The notes beneath the pieces are model-generated. The model did no database searches. It was not told the origin of the DNA and saw only the letters and a list, made by a program, of their open reading frames with translations. A stretch of DNA of 64,000 bases, taken from contig JADANN010000365.1 of NCBI GenBank assembly GCA_018806985.1, positions 792,001-856,000 on the forward strand, in the 5' to 3' direction. The translations under genes were made by a program, and so were the position numbers. Source of the stretch: Angiostrongylus vasorum (lineage: Eukaryota; Nematoda; Chromadorea; Rhabditida; Metastrongylidae). Positions 1-12,400 of this stretch are shown in pieces (position 1 is the stretch's first letter; every line of letters starts with the position of its first letter).

Positions 1-470
1 AATATCCTGTATACATTCATGTTTACATTTTACTTTTATTGCTTGACATGTTTTTTATTTTAGGGATGTCTTTTCGGGTTTTTTTTTAAGTTTATTTTCA
101 TGCTTATTGAAGACTTATAGGTTGCAGTGCGAAATTCTTCACTAAAAGTTTAAATTTAGCTACTTTATTAGTTATCGAGATCCAAAAACGTAGAAGTCGA
201 GTCTATCACATCTTTTTTTTATAAACGAAAGCAAATAAATCGTGCATAATAGGCTTATGTGTCTCCTCAAGTAATAATGTGTGAAGTTTGTTTGCTTTGA
301 TTTGCAATCGAAGAATTCGGGATAAGTATTGCTTTTGATCAAGTTTTAGCACATAAAATTTTGAAACCGTTTGCTGACCACCAGCTTGTAATGATGGCAA
401 CATTTTTTAGTTTGAGAGGTAATTTTTTTGAGAAGAGCCCAGGTGAAATTTTTTTTCATACATTTTTCAG

Positions 471-3400
471 AGTACTTCTTCACCGGTGCCGACAACCACC
501 TCGTCACCATCGGAGCCTGCACGGCAGGAATATCAGGCGGAGACTGCTGCAGAACTAACAACACCGCGGCCAGTAATCGCAACAAGCCCAAGCCCAGCTG
601 AGCAGTATGTAGGCACAACGTATAACAATGAAAAAGAAACAATTTCCACACAAGACAGTAGTGTCCCGGTTGCAAAACAGATTTTGGATTCAGGTATGAC
701 TTGTATGCATTGCGTATCTGAGAGCTCATATATGCTGTTTGCTCTGTGGGAGTTTTCTTTTCAGGTAACGAGACCACCACTAATTTTATTCCCACTCTTA
801 TGGATAGGTATTCGTTGTCTTCACAGAGTATCACAATTTCACCACCATTAGGCCACGATGTTCACGCTAGTGATTCGAACGTGATGGCGGATTCTAATGC
901 TACTGCTCACGAGGTTCGATTGCGTCTGTAATTTACCAATCTGTTCCATAAAGCAGGATCTCATTGTAACCTATACGTACATTTTCACATAATATTTCCA
1001 TACCGAGTTTTATTTTTTGGCAGTTATTTGCATATCTTTTTCTTTCGGCCATTGTTGAATTAGTGGAATTCAGCTGATTTCTAAACACTTTTGTACAAAA
1101 ATATGTAAACAGACAAAAATTGGTCTACATACACTTATTTGGATACTTTAACGTTCCGCCCTCACTGGTTGTGCGGGCTCCAGCATAATCTCCATTTTTC
1201 GGAGTTTTGCTGGTTTAGCCATCGTATTTCCCCGGAGTCCCAAGATCAGCTTTGCCAAAGTCTTCCTCAGGTCGTCACCACCACAGGCAGTCGTCGCCCT
1301 TGTGGATCAGAAGTAGATTTGCCACCATGGGACTGGTTTGATATCGGCACGGTAAGGGATCCTGGTATTGGTTTACTCTTAGAGGGCTTCCGGATGAAAA
1401 CCCCGGGCTCTCTCGCAGCTTAGGGAGGCCCTGGCTGGAACGAATCCTCTGCTGTACGTCGTAGCCCGACACCCAGGAACACTTCCCAGCCACGATGAGG
1501 CGGTAACGCGCTAGGAAGGTGTCTACATATACAGTTGATAATTAACTAGAAGTTGGCATACTGGGGCAGAAAAACTCTTGGCTGTTTTCTGCCTAAGTTT
1601 CTTGATTTTGTAAAGTGTTTTATACGCTATGGACAAATGCTGAACGGCGCCTAATTTTTTGCTTGATTTAAAAGAGAGCTCTGTTGTGGCCTTGACAGTG
1701 ACCACACTCTCTTACTCGTGGCTTCCACTGTATGATTCAGTTTCCGGATGTTTCTTTTCACTCATTTCGATGTTTTTTATTTCTTTCTCGTTCTTTCTGT
1801 GTGTCCTTTATGCTCTTCGTTGAGTTCTCGTATGCATATTCTTTTTTGTTTTTCGAACGCTTCTGACCGTAGTCCTTGATGAAAAGGGCATATGTGTCTC
1901 CTATTTCAAACAATATCCGTGATTCGTAATAGCGATGTCAAGAGGGAAAAACGACTGCGAAACCCCAAATAAACCTTTTTTTGTGGTATCTCTACAGTTT
2001 CTACGAGGGTGACATGACATTTTGAAGGCATCCACGTCGACGGAAGATCGTATTCATGCAGAGTCAAATATCCAAAGCTCTTCGAACACAGCGGAAAAGT
2101 TAGATAATGCCGTATCAGGTGGTCTAAACTCACTGGTTAACGAAGCTGTTATTCCATCTTCGTCTCCGCAGTCTCAGGTAAGTATTTGAAAAAGAAGAAA
2201 ATCTCAAATCGCAGTTCAATTATGCACATTTTCTTATGGAACCCACTGCAATAGTTAGTACTGAAGCAGTTGCTGTTACTTTCGTGAGCTTTTTTTAAAA
2301 CCTTCTGTCGTCAACAAATTCTTCTACACTTTTTGCGCAACTGAAACGACCCACTTCTTGACCGTATGCGGCAACAGACGACGTTCAGAAGGGAGGTTCC
2401 AATGAGAAGAGTGTTAAGAGTTTCTCTCGATCGAATTTGCACCAGAAGATGGTCATTACGCCTATTTCGTTCTTGAGAGACGGAATCGTCGAATGAAACA
2501 CCTGAATTGGAGTTTAAAAAGGATAAGCCGTTTCGCTTTGATCAATACCTAGGGGATGGATGCGCCATTCATTCGACTTCACCAAGCATCGTTAGAAGTG
2601 GTAAAATACTCGTTAGAACTATACAGTACGATGATTTGGTCTAGCCGACTGACATGTCAAGTCAGTGCTACTATCCTCTCAATTAAGTCTGGTACTAGTT
2701 CTCTGAACCTTAATACTCGCACTCATACTAGTGTGTAGTGTGTAAAATGCAGTTTGGGAAGGCTTTCTCGTAGATTTTTTTTAAAAGCATTTTAGAGTGA
2801 CAGTATAGCAGATTTTGTGGTTGTCCACTTTTAAAACGATTATCTCAGATTTCGTTCTTCCAACAAACTGTTTTGTGTAGTTGTAAAATTTCTTTTTTTT
2901 AAGTGGAACCTTACCATTGTTCCGTTTACAATGCGCAAATGCTATAATAGCAGAGGGCTTTTTACTTATGTGTTTCACTTTCACAGTACTGCACTCGTGG
3001 AGACTGTAGTGACCACCACTCATCTGATGCCACTCAACAGCTAGAATCAGCACATATGGTGGACCATATCACTCCTAGTCCATCGGTTTTTGGTTCACAT
3101 GAGGAATCAGATCTTTATGGCGATGTAGGAAAAGGTGGACAAGAGGATAGTCGCTCAGGTGGGTTTACTATACTTGCAAAGATGAGAAGCTCCAGCGTAA
3201 ACGAATGAATTTTTTTGCCCTTTTTTTTCAGGGTTTATTGCTAGTATGTTAAGCTCACTGGCAGCTATAATGAGGTCTGTACCTTTTTTAGAAGACCTGG
3301 ATAATGCAGGTAGTTTTCGGTTGTTTTTTTTTGTACGGGTAGTGTTTTTAGGTCCATGCAAATTGATTGGTTCATATCTAGGGATTGCTTTCATTATCAA

Positions 3401-6400
3401 CATGTCGCTGCTCATAGCAGCCATCGTATTTCACCTTATTTTGTCTTTTCTCTCTGACTTCAGCGACTCCAGTATTTCAGATAGAATGTGAGTTGTTCTA
3501 GATAGAGGACATACGGTTTAAATTCGTGAGAATCTAGTCAAAGGTTGTACCAGGAAGAGTTTCAACTCGAAAAATGCATTGTCTTAAATTCATTGTAATT
3601 ACTGAGCGGTGACATAATTGTAATTAAAAGTGCGCTCCTTTTTCTTCCCGATTTTTTTAAAAATTACTATATTGGCATCTTTTTTTTTCAATCCGTTTCA
3701 AATTCCGTCATGAGTAATGTTCTTTTTTTGGCGTGGTTTTCATCGATTCAATCGCTTCAGCGTGTTTTAGGGTCACTCACGACCTGGCAACAAAATGCAA
3801 GTTCCTTGATGAACAGATCAAGATTAAAGACATGGAAATCAACAGGCTTACTTCGGTTGCTGGTCGCTTGCAAGGTGACTTCGATGAAACGTCTGATCTT
3901 CGCAAAGAATTATGTGTAAAGGAAATAGAAATTGAAAATCATGTTAGAAGGTATGAGATGCCTGCGTTTCTACTGTTTGCTAAGTTCAGAGCTACGTTAT
4001 TTTCTAACTAGAATAGCTAAAGTCATCATTAAAACGTGTTGATGAGAACTAGTCTATAAGCTTCAAGCTTTAAAGTTCGTGAGTCATGTGCTTCTCAAAT
4101 ATACCATTGTTTGTCATTATCGGCGAGTTTTCAAGGCAAGCCTCCATTTATGAAGTTTCTTTTGCTTAGAATATTTAAACAATATTTTCAATTAAAAATT
4201 CTTGTTGAAAGTGATTGCTTAGGTTATTAAAACTTCTTTTTTCTTTATCCACTTCCAGCCAAATAAGTTCTCAATTTTTAGGAGTGAAAGCTTAAACTGT
4301 GAACTTGAAGAGGAACGTAGAATGCGTGTATCTTTGGAGAATGATCTAGCCCTGGAACGGAAAAACATAGTTCTGGCTAACGAAAAGGCTACTGAAGTTC
4401 GCCGCCTTTTGAATGACGCAGAAAGAGCGCACTCCTGCACAGTAGATGAACTTTCATCCACTCGTAAAGCACTTGAGAGATTAGAACAGGATTTACACGA
4501 TGAGCGACAAATACATGAGGAAACTGTCGCTGATTTCAAGAAAGTGAAAGACACAGCTCATAGACTTCAGACGGAGTTACAGGTTGGTTCTTAATCTTAT
4601 AGATTCATTTGTGTTCGTTAGACATTCCTGACGACATGAATCGCTTTCTTTTTCTGTAAATTTTTTAAATGAAGCCAAGATTTATCAAAATCTTTAGATC
4701 CTTTCCTACAAGATATAAGTTATGTTAGTCTAAAGAAAGTGAATTTCTGGTTTCTTGATGCCTACGAAGTATTTTTTACGTTCTGGTTGAAGGCTCAAAC
4801 GTCTCGAAATATCAAGTTTTGTTTCAGCTATCTAAAAAAATTGGTTCTGAACAGATCTGAAGTTACAAGAGTGTTTATAAAGATTATGAATGCCTTTAGG
4901 CAGTAGGACGATGTCATTTCTCTGAATCTCCGAAATGCTTAGGTTTTTGACTATCCTAATGATCGAGAAGTTCTTTTTAGTTAACGAGAAACTAGCTTCG
5001 TCACGATTGTGTCAAGGTTAATTTATATCTATAATTAGCACAACGAAAGATTCAGTTAGCTCATGAAGAGATCAAGAAACTGGAATCGGAGAAAAATAAC
5101 TTCGAATTGGAAAACACAACACTATCGTCCATGATTGAGGAGTTGGAGAGAAATCGGAAGGAAGGCAGTGCCGGAGAATCGGGTGGCTCGGGTGGGTGGT
5201 CTGATTTTGGAGATGACATCACTGCAGAAGCCGAAGATGGCAAGCAGGGAGCATCTGCATCTTCGACGGTTACTATTCCTGTGGCCTCTGTTGCGAGTGC
5301 TAACGATATTCGAGAAGCTGCGAGGTTGCATGTTCAACTTAAGAAAACGGAGCAGGAATTTAATTCGATCAAGTAGGTTTCGGTGGTAATGGTCAGTGTT
5401 TCAGAAGTTTATTGTAATGCAATAAAGCGGTTAGAGATCCACTCAAATGAGGATAAGTCAGTAATGGTTGGTGTTTAGAATAGCTCTTGATAAGGAAAAA
5501 GAGGAGCGTCGCCGGCTCGAGTCTAGGTTGGTAGCTGTCGGTAGTGAGTTGGATTGCAAGAAAAGGGAGGTATTCTTTTTTAAAAAATTAACTCATCTAC
5601 TTTTGCCTTTCATAGTTGTACTGGTTAAGGTTGAGGAGCGTGAACGTGACCGTAGTCGAGCTGATGACCGTTGCAATGAGCTTCTTGCAATTATGAAAGA
5701 AAATAATGCCAAAGCAAGAGAGACAGAATCGGTATGCAACAGTCTCCTATTTAGATTAACAATTTTTTTTTTCGCAATATCCAGATTTTTCAGGCGAGAA
5801 TTAAATGTTGAAGATTTTAGCGAATATAACAAAGGAAAGTTCCAAATAGTTTAAAACGTTTTTCAGCGGTACCTAATTAAATTCGTCAACAGCACTCACA
5901 GTAATTCATGTTCGATGTTTGGTTTTGTAATATTGGATAGTGGGGCGCGTGCAGCGCAGCGGTTAGAGGTGCCCTGCAATATGCACGGAATCGGTCTTTA
6001 ATTTGATCTCTGGCGGGCCCAGAACTCACCATACCGTCCATCCATCCGTCAGTAAATTGGTACTAGGCATGTCTGGGAGCATAGCGGCACTGATTTGATA
6101 TATCGGTAGGCCTCAGCAAGTCACTGTAAAGGCTAGATATGCACTCAGTCACCTCATGACTGACATGACGCATCCTTCACGTGGTCTGGAATAATCGTCG
6201 TCGAAAGCTTTATCCTTTTGAACTATTGCTCACTCGTGTTGTAATCATTTGCGGAACAGAACAGTAGTAGTTTAGAAGAATTCTATTGCTTTACAGTAGG
6301 TTATGTACAGGCAAGAAAAAAAGATAGAAATTGTAGGTATAGAATAGATGGAGGAGGTTTTTGGTACAAATATGGCGCACGTCGTCATTACACGCTGATA

Positions 6401-8806
6401 TTAGCTTTTTAAGTTCGTTTTTTTCTGGTATTTTTCTCTTTGTCGGTTTGACTCCGTGTAAATTCTAGCTACGTGATAAACTTAGAGATGAACTAACAAC
6501 ATTGCAACGTGAATTATGCTCCACAATTGAAGATAAAATCAAGAAGGAGGAGAAGATTATCGAGGTGAGACCGCTTACCGTGACTGATCTTTTCCTTTAT
6601 GTTTTCTAAATTTTACGAAGTCATCGTTTTTTTTTCTTGAACAAGAACGAGTTTGTTAATAACAAAACTTATTCAATATACAGGCTGAAGTTTCTGCGGT
6701 TTTGTCGTTTCAGAGCCTGGAAGGGTAAAGTGACAGGCAATCCACTCAGCTAAACACTTTGGTAACTCAGTACATAACTTTCATCTGCACAGAAAGCAGG
6801 TTCTTTTGGACAGTCACCGTCTTGTTCACTATTCCAGTTTTGCGTGGAGACTGGCCGCACAGAGCTTCACATGGGTGAGGAATGTGCCTGACTGTCGAAA
6901 ATTCCGCCTTATATATGGCGAGCTCACGCGTGATCACAAACTGCACCCTGAAACTTATTTTTGGATGTTTGAAATTAATTTAAAATGCTTCAAGAGTTAC
7001 GCGCTAACGTTTTAGATTCCTCTTCGGGGATAGTGATTACTAAACAATGCCGAGGTTAATATATTGTCGGGTTATTGATCTAACACAAGGTTCATAAGAA
7101 AGTTTATCCGGCTAACGCTTCGGTGCCTTCATCTTCTTCAGAGCTCGATTGATACGAGATGATGGTCCACAAGTAGTAATCATCGCATGTGGTTGTTCGT
7201 AATCGTGTCGAGTCGAATCAACTAGAGTGAGCACCGCTCGGATGGTGAACCTTACTCAGTGGCTCCCTTTTGTACAAGACGGATGTGGATGGATTCCCGC
7301 CATCCAGTATGATCTGTTTGGGCCGGCACTGCATCCTACAATAACCCATGTTGTATTAGCTGGCAAATAGTGAAGCAATGTTTTTTAAACAGTCCGTCAA
7401 CGTCAGAAAATGCAGAGGTTGATAGTAAATCGGTCCTAGGAATTTTCTAAATTTTTTTCTTTCCCGATTTTCTTCCGTTGTTTCTCCACTTCACGTTTCT
7501 CCATTTTCGGGTTATGCGTTGGCTTTGTTTTCTATTATCTTGGCAAGTATTTGATGCTGTTTGTACAATATTGCTGATACTCATGTGAACGTTTCAGCTG
7601 GAGTCCTCCTTGAAACACATGCGTAACGAGCATTTGAAGCTGGAAACTAGGAGATTTAATGAAGTAATGGAACTGAAGCGTAGAGTGGATGTTCTGCAAG
7701 CAAGTCAATCCCTGGCTCAATCTGGTCAAACATACGATTTAACTCAGTCGGCTAGTTCGTTGGAACGAGATTCTCGTTCTCCAGTCTCTTTGTGGGAAGA
7801 AGCTCCGCTTACAATGAACCGCAGTCGTATAAATGCAGAAGATGGGATTTTGTTTGGAAGTTTTTCAAATTCGAAAAAAAGTTCAATGCACGTTCGCAGG
7901 TCGGATATTGTTCAACGGGAACATTCTCCAAGTAATGGAGAGAAACATAAGGAAAGAAAGGAATCTTCACATCGTCGTATACGTTCACGTAGTAATGGCC
8001 GGAAGTTATGGAATGGTCGAGTGGGAGATTCTTCGTCGCGCCATGTACCAGTAGAACCTACATGTCCACCGAGCTCATCTGCAGAGTTTGTTTCGTTTGT
8101 CAACTGTTTATTCATTTTCTCATGCAGACTTTTTAGTTTTGAATGATATACAAATGAAGATCTCGAAGGAAATTTCATTACTTTCAAAACATACTAGGAT
8201 TAGTAGCAAACCCAGTAGTCCTGTGGTATTTATAGACTTTGTAAACTTATTTTTACTGAGTTTAGATATCCAGTTTTTTGTCCATTCAGGTCTGATGTGA
8301 TTATCTAAGAGGCTATTCGATCTGTGTGTTGCTCTATTTATGAACACTTAGAATTTTTATTCTGTTATCATGCGCTACATCTTTGTAGTGTTGAAAACAC
8401 CTGAAGCATCTAAGGGTTGGACTAAAATGTGCGAACAGTCCATGCTCCTTTTACATCGAGAGTGATCCTTTGCTTAAGCATTGGCTTCTGCATGCAGTAT
8501 TTTAATAGTATATTTAGAACATAGGTTTTTAAAAATAGTTGTTCTTGATGTGAGATAGCAAGATATTTATGTAGTGGTATTTTATCAGCCAAAACCAGTG
8601 TTTTTATTGCAAATTGAAGGTTTGGCACGGAAGCATCAAACCGTCGCCGTAACAGAACCAACACTGTCTATTATTCATCCGGAGGTTCTAATGGTGGGCG
8701 AAGTCCTCCGCCTGAGATGCCTCTCTTGAGTGCCGTTCCACCTCCTGGAGTGAAAAAACCAGCGGGAAAGCGTGCTGTTGGTGCGAAGTTTTTCGACTAC
8801 ATTTAA
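471..8806 (+). CDS. TANGO1/cTAGE5-like ER membrane coiled-coil protein (5' partial)
   Basis: Exons, by phase-consistent splice sites: 471-693, 765-913, 2028-2177, 2987-3158, 3232-3309, 3352-3487, 3771-3950, 4282-4582, 4828-4843, 5039-5372, 5479-5569, 5630-5731, 6469-6564, 7598 to about 8089, and about 8620-8806 ending in TAA. About 900 codons are visible. The order is a Ser/Thr/Pro-rich, probably lumenal stretch; a roughly 30-residue hydrophobic segment (3,370-3,460); a charged coiled coil (3,771-5,150); a Gly/acidic linker with W..FGDDIT (about 5,190-5,225); a second coiled coil (5,300-7,720); a Ser/Arg-rich stretch; and a short Pro-rich tail with PPPEMP and VPPPG. This order, including the Trp-Gly-Asp-Asp-Ile-Thr linker between two coiled coils, is that of cTAGE5/TANGO1, which bind Sec23 through Pro-rich tails at ER exit sites. 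The N-terminus and any signal peptide lie upstream of the window. Phase between the last two exons does not close, so one junction is wrong or a small exon is missing. Another coiled-coil tether is the main alternative. Confidence 0.6.
1132..1517 (-). repeat. Interspersed repeat family R, copy 1 (intronic)
   Basis: A roughly 385-bp unit lying reversed in an intron of the first gene. Read on the - strand it starts near GTTACCGCCTCATCGTGGCT and ends near CACAACCAGTGAGGGCGG. The same unit recurs at 9,098, 13,747, 15,880 (truncated), 23,648 and 53,578. It has no conserved reading frame across copies, so it is probably a non-autonomous retroelement. Confidence 0.85.
5941..6225 (+). repeat. tRNA-derived SINE, family 1, copy 1 (intronic)
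   Basis: The head resembles a tRNA with a pol III box A (GCAGCGCAGCGGTTAGAGG). It is followed by a body shared with 14,795-15,080 and 51,710-51,895, including GTCTGGGAGCATAGCGGCAC and GTCACTGTAAAGG, and an end in AAAGCTTTATCCTTT. Box B is eroded here. It sits in the intron between the exons ending 5,731 and starting 6,469. Confidence 0.75.
6680..7020 (-). mobile_element. Penelope-like element 3' tail relic
   Basis: Read on the - strand this matches the 3' tails seen at 29,470-29,890 and 43,440-43,790. Shared pieces include the tail following the endonuclease reading frame, the block around GTGATCACGCGTGAGCTCG, and CCAGGCTCTGAAACG at the far end. It is noncoding and degraded, inside an intron of the first gene. 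Confidence 0.6.
7040..7260 (-). mobile_element. Penelope-type terminal sequence with hammerhead-like core
   Basis: On the - strand the sequence runs CTGAAGA (7,135-7,141), a short hairpin-like stretch, then CGAAGCGTTAGCCGGAT. The same arrangement recurs at 23,230-23,260, 47,370-47,410, 54,650-54,690 and 55,773-55,810. Penelope-like elements are known to carry minimal hammerhead ribozymes in their terminal repeats. Here the second core block is GAAG rather than GAAA, so this copy is probably inactive. Confidence 0.5.
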
Positions 8807-9097
8807 ATGTTTTGCTTTTGCTTAGGTTACTCACGTTATGGTCATTGAAAGGTCAGTGAAAAACATATGTGCTGCTTTCACAAGATTACATAAAATAATG
8901 CAAGAACTTTTCTTCTGAAATGAGTTATATATGTGAGAATAATGGTTTTTACTCTCTAATTTGTCAAGAGGTTTTTCTTTTGCGGACTTGTTCTCTAATA
9001 ACCATTCAGACAAGTTGCAGACAATTTTGGCACTAACATACTATTCATAGTGTATTCTTCGATTTTTCAAAGAATTTGGGTTAATAAAGAGAAAGAG

Positions 9098-9490
9098 AAT
9101 GGGCGTCCCAACGGTTTACCGCCTCATCGTGGCTGGGAGATGTTCCTGGGTGTCGGGTTGCGATGTACAGCGGGGTATTCATCCCCTGGCAGGGTCTCCC
9201 AGGCTGAGAAGAAGTCCGACGTTTCGATCAGGAAGCCTAGCTGAGAGTAAATCAATACCAGGATCCAACATTGCCCTGGTATCAAACTAGTCGCATGGTG
9301 GCAAATCTCCCTCTGATCCACGATGGCGGCGAGTGACTTTGGTGGTGACGACCTGGGACAGCCTTTGTCCAGGTTCACCTCGGGACTCCAAGGTGCCACA
9401 ATGGCTAGACCGTCAAGCTCCGGGAAAACGGAAATTGTGCGAAGCCTGCACAACCAGTGAAGGCGGGCCAGCCAAGTATCAGATAAAGAG
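9098..9490 (+). repeat. Interspersed repeat family R, copy 2
   Basis: A full-length forward copy, just downstream of the first gene. It begins near AACGGTTTACCGCCTCATCG and ends near CAACCAGTGAAGGCGGGCC and CCAAGTATC. Open frames inside it do not match between copies and are not taken as genes. Confidence 0.85.
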
Positions 9491-12400
9491 TAAGCGTTTC
9501 GGTTGTTACTGTAATCTTATTCTCGCTTTTAGTAACAACCACTTCTATGATGGTGTGCATGTGCTGTAAATGAAACGTAGCAGCAATAATCTAAAACAGC
9601 GTTCCTTTAGGTCCAAGTCTCGAGTTGAAGCCGACGTAGATATTTGCAGTTCCTGACGAAAAGATCCGACTGTATGCAGTTCTATTTCGTTGCATTTTCA
9701 TGTTCTAGCGTTTTTTTACGGCGAGAATGCATGGACCAGTCTGCGGTATCTTTGACGACTTATGTTGTTCTAGTGTCTTGTGCTCCTTGATATTTTACAA
9801 CACAAAATCCAGTGCTCATTCTGGAATTCTTTTTCCAGGTGTTTCTTTGCGCTTCTCGATGACATGCTTCACTAGTGTTTTTCTTTGGAATCCTTTCATG
9901 AGCAGTTCTCTGTATTTATCGAATCGAGGGTAGATTATGTGATATTTCTGTATCATAAAAGTAGCGGTTACGGAGTAGTGTGCCCAGTTCAGTGGAACAT
10001 TTTGCCCTAATTTCTTTTCTTTTTGAGATGATGTATTTATGGACAAGTAGTGAGGAAATATAGGTGTCAAAGTTGTAAATTTAAAGCCCAAAATCTTAAA
10101 GGCAATCAGTTTCGCTAAATTTTTGTCACCGTGGGAATTGGGATTTTCCCAGCCGGTTTTGTGACTTCGAAGAAAACAGATGGGAATGGAATTTTTTAAA
10201 CGTAATATCCTGTTCATATTGGGTGGCTTTTGAGTGTGTGTAAGAGCACTGTCAGCACATGCGTGTATGTCGTACATTTTTTTGAAATTCATGTTTCAAT
10301 GTACGGTGTTACGAATAAAAGAATAACTTAACGCCGTAGATAAATTTGTTTTGGTAATGCAGCACCAAACTGTATTGATATTCGAGTTGTCTTAACCTGG
10401 GGATTCCTTACGGTTTTGGTAAGATTATTATTTTTGGTTTTATTCAGAGCATAGCTTTTAGTCAAGAATATCATCATTCTTGAACACAGCGCTTCTTTTC
10501 CTTTCCTTTGATGTTTGGATAATTCCTGGTTCCGTTATTCCACAGTGATAGTGATTGTCTTTGGAATTATTTGGCTAGGTTGTTGTTGAAGTGGAACTGG
10601 TAGTACTCTGAAAGGGTCGTTACTGGTGTGCAGTGGTTAGACGACGGTTGACCTTCTTGACTTTCCCAGTTATATGGAAGTCTGTGTGGTAGAGCAGGGC
10701 GTTGTTATGCATATCGTCGCATTATCTTTTGTGCTGGCTTTCTTCACCCTAGTGGTGAGGTTGCAGCGTTGGTCTGTGTGTATGTTAGTGGTTAGCATCT
10801 GGTTCAACTTCGAAGCTACCACAAGGCTATGTCCACGTTTCGCAAAGGCGGAGGATGCCAATTTGCAACCATTTAGAAGCGACTTAACTAGCAAGTCCTC
10901 GCTGCTGATTGAGGTATCGTGAGTTTGCTCTCGTACCGAAACAAAGTGTCTGGTGCTCAGAATTTTATGCCAGCGTGAGTGAAGGACGAGGGATTCGCAG
11001 ATGTTGACTTTATCAACCGACCATGAATGAGATTTGGTGTGTCCAACAAGCCAGACTGTGTGGTAACCGATGAAATTTAAGTAAATGTCGTGCGGATGTG
11101 AGTGAAGCTGTGTACCCTATCCAAGTCACCCATGCTCGAATTGGGACGTAGCTGGAAGTATTCGGAATTTATTCGTAGAGTGTAATCACATCAGAGTAGA
11201 TCTCGGCAACTGGTATCACTCTTGTCGAAATGCTGCAAGCTTAACTACAATGCGGATTCGATGTTTCATTCTTCTTTGTGCTCGTGCACTTTTGTAGCTT
11301 TTCTGGAAAGTACTCCAGAACATACTATAATTTGGTACAAAGCAATTGGAATGTTTGGAAAAAATTTCGAGCAAAAAATAGGGAAAGATCAATATTGTGA
11401 TGTGGTGATCTATTATGGTAAATTAGATGTGGTAGTAGATGTTGAGTTGGCCTCCAGAACCTTGATAAGAAAGAAGGCCAGCATAGACATAACTTCAAGA
11501 ATTTCATCGGCTGTCAAAGTTTATTAGGATGTATTGCTAAGCCATTGTGGCTAGTAAGAATATGTTAGTTTCAAGTTTTTCTTGCCAGAAATGTTCCAAA
11601 TTGAGAGGTGACCCACACTTAGGGTGACAGAGAATAAACGAGGATCGATGACTCTGTATTTGACCGTCCGTCCATACATAAGGATGCAGGTAAGGTCGTT
11701 ATCTTTGCTGCGTATTGATGTATTCCTTCCGTGTACACGTAACCATATTAATGCTCATTTGAGACAGAGCATCAGGCGTGGGCGTGATCCATCCGTCACA
11801 GCGATTATGTCAAGAGCGTTGGGGTACTTGGGAGACGATTATATGTCATTTTGAGCAAATAAGCCTGTCTCTATTCCGGGAAACTCACTCGAAGATTCAC
11901 CAGTGAGTATATCCAAACCGTACGGGTACCCACACTACGCAGCTGAGCTCGGTTGATTCATATGGCTACTCTTTTGCAAATAGGGGTGTCTCATACAAGA
12001 ATTATGGTGCTTTAAGTGTTTCTCGGGTGAACTTAATCACTGAGCAGCTATGACGTACGCCAACTACGAATGAAACTTTGCTTTAGTAATATACACACAG
12101 TGTGAGGATATGTTTGAGCACTTCGAATTATATCCTAGCATATCGCGAAGAACTACTTGTTTTTATAAGAAAAAAAATGAGAAGACACTTTCCTTATCAA
12201 CTCCAGGCTGCTTGAATACAGAATTTTTTCTTCTGGAACGACAGCTATCTATCTCGGATATGTATGGTTGAAATGATATAAATCGTTATCGGCATTAAAA
12301 AGTGCTTGCCTACTCCCTAACATCGAGTTGCGGTGAAAATCAGATCTAAGCAGTACATTTGACATGGAGAAGTAATCCATAGAAGGTAATATTTAGGCAA

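Noticed and set aside
346..834. 162-codon - strand frame opposite the first exons
   Set aside because: The + strand exons have phase-matched splice sites and join a long coherent protein; the - strand frame crosses them without any domain.
3733..3770. Alternative acceptor at 3,760 for the coiled-coil exon with a 24-nt exon 3,464-3,487
   Set aside because: It also keeps phase, but it removes the clear membrane span. The chain 3,352-3,487 to 3,771 keeps phase, uses a consensus GTGAGT donor and retains the span.
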